This document shows positions 60,101-64,000 of a stretch of DNA of 64,000 bases, one piece after another (position 1 is the stretch's first letter; each line of letters starts with the position of its first letter). Location of the stretch: contig NZ_JAWUDN010000002.1 in assembly GCF_044430645.1 (NCBI RefSeq), forward strand, positions 186,001-250,000, in the 5' to 3' direction. The DNA comes from Ewingella allii (lineage in GTDB: Bacteria; Pseudomonadota; Gammaproteobacteria; Enterobacterales; Enterobacteriaceae). Under the pieces are notes generated by a model. That model was not told the DNA's origin and did no database searches. It saw only the letters and a list, made by a program, of their open reading frames with translations. The position numbers and the translations under genes are program-made.

Positions 60101-60530
60101 GATTTTCTAACTGGCGCAGAGAGAGTGTCGCCAGCGAGTCTTTGGTCACACCGTCGTTATTCCCGTTTTTCAGCTTATCCAGGCCATCTGCCGCGTTGCG
60201 CAATTTGACCGGGGCATCAGCCACCTGTTGGCGCAGCTGCGCCGTATCCTGCTTCACGCGCTCGAGGGCGTCTAAATACTCAAGGGTATGGACTAAATCC
60301 TGCTGTGAAAGTTTCTCGACCGGCGTCAGGCTTTTTTGCTTATTCAGCGCATCAAATTGGTTCTGCACTTCAGAACGAGTAGGCAGATCATTATTAACTG
60401 CCGCATTAGCGCATGTAATAAAGGAAAGCGCCAACGACACCAGTAATGTCAAAGTCAGGCCACGCAAAAAAGTCAGCGGATATAGATAATATGAAGACGA
60501 GTATGGCAACGCGGAGGATCGCTTAAACAT
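57129..60530 (-). CDS. mscK: Potassium-dependent mechanosensitive channel MscK (KefA)
   Basis: A 1133-residue inner-membrane channel. A signal peptide (about 20-44) leads to a long periplasmic coiled-coil region (about 45-500), then some eleven membrane helices and a C-terminal MscS domain with the pore helix (SVGLGFGLQEIFANFVSGLI; central part ANFVSGL) and beta domain RPVRIGDTVTIG. It opens under membrane tension with K+ outside. Confidence 0.97.
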   Translation of the reverse strand: MFKRSSALPYSSSYYLYPLTFLRGLTLTLLVSLALSFITCANAAVNNDLPTRSEVQNQFDALNKQKSLTPVEKLSQQDLVHTLEYLDALERVKQDTAQLRQQVADAPVKLRNAADGLDKLKNGNNDGVTKDSLATLSLRQLENRLNDTLDDLQSSQEDLSTFNTQLISLQTQPERVQGAMYNYSLAIQKVRNQLNGMAPGQQDLRATQQTMLVTEQALLNAQIDYQRKSLEANTTLQDLLQKQRDFTNAHIGQLERVAQMLQEVVNGKRLTLSERTAKEAQTPDDTSNIQNDPLVAQELGINRTLSQRLIAATEEGNQLVQKNITVKNWLDRSSQAEHDLKEQISVLKGSLLLSRILYQQQQNTIPPTGLMTDMSAKIADLRLEQFTINQQRDALFQGDSYIQGVVDSSKEKINDDISDALDQIVDMRRELLDQLNKQLGNQLSLAINLQINQQQLLSINESLTQTLTQQIFWVSSNKPMNWDFIKTLPSEVKSQLSELRIKMPLGELMIGGLHSLPVNVPLLVVILVLLLRRRALQRHLDKLNSDVGQLKRDTQLHTPRALMIIMLSTLPGVLLTLGIGYWFSQCDIELSDFLWALSQRLAVFMLVMGFCFRLLKPNGVSERHFNTSATQCAHYRRSVVRLALVMLPLIFWSVRGEKAPLGLVDDIIGQVVILLTLIALAVLVFPIFRDSWREKNTHSVRLVIVAAIAIAPLLLVGLMVAGYFYTTLRLAGRWIDSFYLLILWNITYLSALRGLSVAARRLAYRRALARRQSINAKEGAEGSEPVEEAPLGLDQINQQSLRLTTMVLFFIFASVFYWIWSDLLTVISYLDSISLWHYSSNVAGSVVQQTVTLGNLLLAFVAVIVAYVLTRNLPGLLEVVVLSRLQLRQGTSYAITTIMTYSITVIGTVTALGSLGVSWDKLQWLVAALSVGLGFGLQEIFANFVSGLIILFERPVRIGDTVTIGTFSGTVSRIRIRATTIIDFDRKEVIIPNKAFVTERLINWSLSDTVTRIIIKVGVAYGSDLDKVKEILLQAAHESSRVMSDPAPLVYFLNFGASTLDHELRVYVRELGDRSHTVDELNRTIDRLCRENDINIAFNQLEVYLHDKNGGEEVQEVKRELRQPGEPLPPEAV

Positions 60531-60664
60531 GGATGCACATTGTGTCGAGAAAGAGAGGTTGATATTAACACTACACTAACAGGTGACACAGAGTTATGAA
60601 GTCGGAAAAGCGTGTCAGAATACGTCACAAAATGACAAAAAACTCACAGAATGAAGGGGACGGA

Positions 60665-61312
60665 TTAAGGCGCGGTTTTTGGCAGGAGCAGGCTCGGGCA
60701 GAACCTTAGCATTTCAATATAGGTATCAATCAGTTGGGCCGCCTGCCCTTCTAAATCAAAGCTTTCGGGGACGAACAGCCAGTTCTCCATTAATCCAGTG
60801 ATATAAGCGCGAAGAATAATAGCCGCCTGACGCGGGTGTAAATTCTTCGGTAATTCCTCGGCATCAATGCATTTCTGAAGAATACGTTCTATCTTGCCGT
60901 AGCCTTCAAGATATAGCGCCTTGCGCGCTTCATGAACTGACGTCATCTCCCCAACAAATTCACATTTGTGAAATATTATCTCCATCAAAGCCCTACGACG
61001 GGGATTGTTTACTGTGGCACGTAAGAAATAAATCAGTATCTCGCGCAAAACCCGCAGTGGATTATTGGGAAACTTTGTCTGATACTCTAATTCGAGTAAG
61101 TGCATCTGGGACTCACACTCTTCCCAGACCCCATTAAACAATTCAACCTTATTCTTGAAATGCCAGTAGATTGCGCCCCTAGTGACGCCGGCGGCATTGG
61201 CAATATCAGTCAGCGAAGTTGAGGCAACGCCACGGGCAGAGAACTCCTGAACAGCAGCATCTAAAATCTGTTGTCGAGTCTCAAGGGCCTGTAATTTGGT
61301 TTTTCGTGCCAT
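60665..61312 (-). CDS. acrR: TetR-family repressor AcrR
   Basis: A 215-residue repressor starting MARKTK at 61312 (the longer frame is not conserved). TetR helix-turn-helix: ASTSLTDIANAAGVTRGAIYWHFKNK (core VTRGAIYWHF). The ligand domain is AcrR-like. It is divergent from acrA, and a perfect AcrR-type palindrome lies between them. Confidence 0.97.
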   Translation of the reverse strand: MARKTKLQALETRQQILDAAVQEFSARGVASTSLTDIANAAGVTRGAIYWHFKNKVELFNGVWEECESQMHLLELEYQTKFPNNPLRVLREILIYFLRATVNNPRRRALMEIIFHKCEFVGEMTSVHEARKALYLEGYGKIERILQKCIDAEELPKNLHPRQAAIILRAYITGLMENWLFVPESFDLEGQAAQLIDTYIEMLRFCPSLLLPKTAP

Positions 61313-61339
61313 GGCGTCAGCTTTTGGGGGCGTTTGATT

Positions 61340-61363
61340 TACATACATTCGGGAATGTATGTA
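61340..61363. promoter_or_regulatory. AcrR operator
   Basis: TACATACATT-cggg-AATGTATGTA, a perfect 10-bp dyad of 24 bases, nearly identical to the E. coli AcrR operator. It lies 27 bases upstream of acrR and 90 bases before acrA. Confidence 0.95.
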
Positions 61364-61453
61364 ACATAGCACGCACATATTAAAAGCGCAGCAATGGGTT
61401 TTAAAGCTTGTGATCCATTGGACAAATTGAAATCGGACACTTGAGGTTTATTT

Positions 61454-62644
61454 ATGAACAGAAACAGAGGGTTAACGCCTCTGGCGGTAGTTCTGATGCT
61501 TTCCGGAAGCTTAGCACTTACAGGATGTAATGATAAAGAAGCTCAACAAGGCGCGCCAAAAGCTCCAGAAGTCGGTGTCGTAACACTGAAAACTGAAGCC
61601 ATGAATGTGACCACCGAGCTTCCTGGTCGTACAGCCTCCTTCCGCATTGCAGAAGTTCGTCCCCAAGTCACCGGCATTATCCTGAAGCGCAACTTCGTGG
61701 AAGGCAGTGACATTAAAGCTGGCATGTCCTTGTATCAAATTGATCCTGCGACTTATCAGGCTGCTTACGACAGTGCGAAAGGCGATTTAGTTAAAGCTCA
61801 AGCTAGTGCTCAAGTTGCTCGCGTTACGGTTAATCGTTATAAGCCACTGTTAGGCACCAACTACGTCAGTAAACAAGATTACGACACCGCTTTCTCTAAC
61901 GCAGCACAGGCCGATGCGGCAGTAGTTGCAGCGAAAGCCGCCGTTGAATCTGCGCGTATCAATCTTGCTTACACCAAAGTTACCTCCCCGATTTCAGGTC
62001 GTATTGGTAAATCTGCTGTAACCGAAGGCGCTCTGGTGACCAACGGCCAGGCTGATGCATTGGCGACGGTGCAACAGCTCGACCCTATCTATGTCGACGT
62101 AACCCAATCGAGCAATGACTTCCTGCGTCTGAAACAGGAACTGGCCGACGGCTCTCTGAAGCAAGCTAATGGCAAAGCGCAAGTTAAGCTGCTGTTAGAT
62201 AACGGTAGTGAATATAAGCAAGCGGGTACATTGGAATTCTCTGATGTTACCGTTGATGAAACCACCGGTTCCATTACCTTACGTGCCGTGTTCCCGAACC
62301 CAGATGACGCATTGCTGCCTGGTATGTTCGTTCGCGCCCGTCTGGATGAAGGTGTTAACAACAACGCATTATTGGTTCCACAGCAAGGGATCACCCGTAA
62401 CCCGCGCGGTGACGCAACCGCCATGGTTGTTGGTGCAGACAATAAAGTTGAACTCCGCACTGTGACCACTACGCAAGCGATCGGCGACAAATGGGTTGTA
62501 ACCGATGGCCTGAAATCTGGTGACAAAGTTATCGTGACCGGACTACAGAAAATCAAACCAGGCGTGCAGGTTAATGCGCAGGAAGTCGATCAAAACGCAG
62601 ACGCTAAGAAACAGGCTGCATCTGATACAGCGCCGAAGTCTTAA
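61454..62644 (+). CDS. acrA: Membrane-fusion protein AcrA
   Basis: A 396-residue periplasmic adaptor. Lipobox LTGC25 marks a lipoprotein anchored in the inner membrane. Domains: alpha-helical hairpin (about 98-170), lipoyl (RPQVTGIILKR; AYTKVTSPISGRIGK), beta-barrel and membrane-proximal (KWVVTDGLKSGDKVI). It links AcrB to TolC in multidrug efflux. It is repressed by AcrR. Confidence 0.98.
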   Translation: MNRNRGLTPLAVVLMLSGSLALTGCNDKEAQQGAPKAPEVGVVTLKTEAMNVTTELPGRTASFRIAEVRPQVTGIILKRNFVEGSDIKAGMSLYQIDPATYQAAYDSAKGDLVKAQASAQVARVTVNRYKPLLGTNYVSKQDYDTAFSNAAQADAAVVAAKAAVESARINLAYTKVTSPISGRIGKSAVTEGALVTNGQADALATVQQLDPIYVDVTQSSNDFLRLKQELADGSLKQANGKAQVKLLLDNGSEYKQAGTLEFSDVTVDETTGSITLRAVFPNPDDALLPGMFVRARLDEGVNNNALLVPQQGITRNPRGDATAMVVGADNKVELRTVTTTQAIGDKWVVTDGLKSGDKVIVTGLQKIKPGVQVNAQEVDQNADAKKQAASDTAPKS

Positions 62645-62660
62645 TAGGAGCCGGTAATTC

Positions 62661-64000
62661 ATGGCTAAGTTTTTTATAGATCGCCCGATATTTGCGTGGG
62701 TTATCGCCATCATCATCATGTTGGCGGGGGGATTAGCGATAATCTCGCTACCTATCGCGCAGTATCCAACCGTTGCGCCGCCAGCGATCCAGTTGACGGC
62801 TACTTATCCAGGTGCTGATGCACAAACGGTTCAGGACACCGTCACTCAGGTTATCGAACAAAACATGAACGGTATCGACAACATGATGTACATGTCGTCG
62901 ACCAGTGATTCATCAGGTACGGTTCAGATAACCCTGACCTTTGCTTCCGGTACTGACGCAGATATTGCCCAGGTACAGGTGCAGAACAAACTGCAGCTAG
63001 CAACGCCGTTGCTGCCGCAAGAAGTTCAGCAGCAAGGTATTTCGGTTGAAAAATCCAGTAGCAGCTTCTTAATGGTTGCGGGCTTTATCTCCACTGACGG
63101 CACCATGTCTCAGGATGATATCGCCGACTACGTGGGTTCAAACATTAAAGATCCTATCAGCCGTACTGCGGGTGTTGGTGACGTTCAGCTGTTTGGTGCT
63201 CAGTACGCGATGCGTATCTGGATGGACCCGAACAAGCTCAACAACTTCCAGCTCACGCCGGTTGATGTTATCAATGCGATTAAAGTTCAGAACAACCAGA
63301 TTGCAGCGGGCCAGTTGGGTGGTACACCACCAGTTCCCGGCCAGCAGCTTAACTCATCAATCGTTGCTCAGACCCGTCTGAAGTCTGCGGATGAGTTCGG
63401 CAAAATCATTCTGAAAGTGAATCCAGATGGCTCTCAGGTTCGCCTGAAAGACGTGGCTAAAATCCAGCTGGGTGGTGAAAACTACGACGTGGTTGCGCGC
63501 TTTAACGGCCAACCGGCAGCAGGTCTGGGGATTAAACTGGCAACAGGCGCTAACGCCCTGGATACCGCAGCCTCAGTAAAAGCTACGCTTGGAAAACTGC
63601 AATCGTTCTTCCCTGCTGGCTTGAAAGTGGTTTATCCATACGACACCACGCCATTTGTTAAGATTTCGATTCAAGAAGTAGGGAAAACCCTGTTAGAAGC
63701 CATCATATTGGTCTTCTTGGTAATGTACCTGTTCCTGCAAAACTTCCGCGCAACGCTTATCCCAACGATTGCCGTGCCGGTCGTGTTGTTAGGTACTTTT
63801 GCGATTTTGTCCGCGTTTGGTTATTCGATAAACACCCTAACGATGTTCGGTATGGTGCTTGCGATAGGGCTATTGGTGGATGACGCCATCGTGGTGGTAG
63901 AAAACGTCGAGCGCGTTATGGTCGAAGAGGGCCTGCCGCCGAAAGAAGCCACCAAACGATCAATGGAGCAGATTCAGGGTGCACTGGTCGGTATTGCCAT
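62661..64000 (+). CDS. acrB: RND multidrug efflux pump AcrB, cut off by window edge
   Basis: The first 446 residues of the trimeric inner-membrane proton/drug antiporter. MAKFFIDRPIFAWVIAI opens it, followed by the PN1/PN2 porter domains and the helix-4 motif GLLVDDAIVVVENVER with the two aspartates of the proton relay. GGAG lies 11 bases before the ATG, 16 bases after acrA. The rest continues beyond the window. Confidence 0.98.
   Translation, partial: MAKFFIDRPIFAWVIAIIIMLAGGLAIISLPIAQYPTVAPPAIQLTATYPGADAQTVQDTVTQVIEQNMNGIDNMMYMSSTSDSSGTVQITLTFASGTDADIAQVQVQNKLQLATPLLPQEVQQQGISVEKSSSSFLMVAGFISTDGTMSQDDIADYVGSNIKDPISRTAGVGDVQLFGAQYAMRIWMDPNKLNNFQLTPVDVINAIKVQNNQIAAGQLGGTPPVPGQQLNSSIVAQTRLKSADEFGKIILKVNPDGSQVRLKDVAKIQLGGENYDVVARFNGQPAAGLGIKLATGANALDTAASVKATLGKLQSFFPAGLKVVYPYDTTPFVKISIQEVGKTLLEAIILVFLVMYLFLQNFRATLIPTIAVPVVLLGTFAILSAFGYSINTLTMFGMVLAIGLLVDDAIVVVENVERVMVEEGLPPKEATKRSMEQIQGALVGIA

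Noticed and set aside
1..64000. CRISPR arrays, insertion sequences, prophage or integrase genes
   Set aside because: No regularly spaced repeats and no transposase or integrase motifs were seen in any frame.

Overview
The window is chromosomal DNA of a gammaproteobacterium of the order Enterobacterales. The backbone genes follow the Escherichia coli order (folD-ybcJ-cysS-ppiB-lpxH-purE-purK; ybbP-ybbA-tesA-ybbO-cnoX-qmcA-ybbJ-cueR; ybaP-chiX-ybaK-fsr-ybaL; gsk-hemH-adk; htpG-recR-ybaB-dnaX-apt-ybaN-priC-rsmS-mscK-acrR-acrA-acrB). The presence of miaE, the palindromic intergenic repeats and the accessory genes fit Yersiniaceae-like genera (Serratia, Rahnella, Ewingella, Rouxiella) better than Escherichia. 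The genus is an inference; the sequence does not settle it.

Region 1-15.7 kb is accessory and lies on the 3' side of tRNA-Arg(UCU) argU. It holds a partial SDR gene with a divergent LysR regulator. Next comes a tightly packed six-gene cluster (GT4-like glycosyltransferase, GT2 glycosyltransferase, HemN-like radical SAM enzyme, a two-domain alpha/beta-barrel protein, an MFS exporter, and a paralogue of the alpha/beta-barrel protein). I read this as an unrecognised small-molecule pathway. Then follow a Tat-exported hydrolase, a PL7 alginate lyase, ecotin, an AdeRS-like two-component system, a MipA/OmpV porin-like protein and a MarA/SoxS-type regulator.

Region 15.7-36.8 kb is mostly core housekeeping: one-carbon metabolism, tRNA charging and modification, lipid A, purine synthesis, membrane proteins and chaperones. 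Three features stand out: copper-exporting CopA is absent and a 65-residue CopZ-like chaperone sits behind a perfect CueR promoter; a palindromic repeat supplies the last codons of cueR; and the ChiX small RNA is present in its conserved place between ybaP and ybaK.

Region 36.8-42.4 kb, between ybaL and gsk, holds a P-loop kinase-like gene and an oxidoreductase operon (AhpD-like, cupin, FAD amine oxidase, SDR) with a GcvA-like regulator and a divergent SDR. Region 42.4-45.7 kb is gsk-hemH-adk.

Region 45.7-49.8 kb, inserted between adk and htpG, holds a second cryptic operon: QueC-like PP-loop ATPase, Nudix hydrolase, compact class-V PLP enzyme and EamA exporter, with overlapping start/stop codons. 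A divergent GcvA-like regulator and a T-N11-A palindrome lie between them. The rest (49.8-64 kb) is core replication, repair and efflux genes. It includes a dnaX gene with a complete programmed-frameshift signal, a heat-shock promoter before htpG and the AcrR operator; acrB runs off the right edge.
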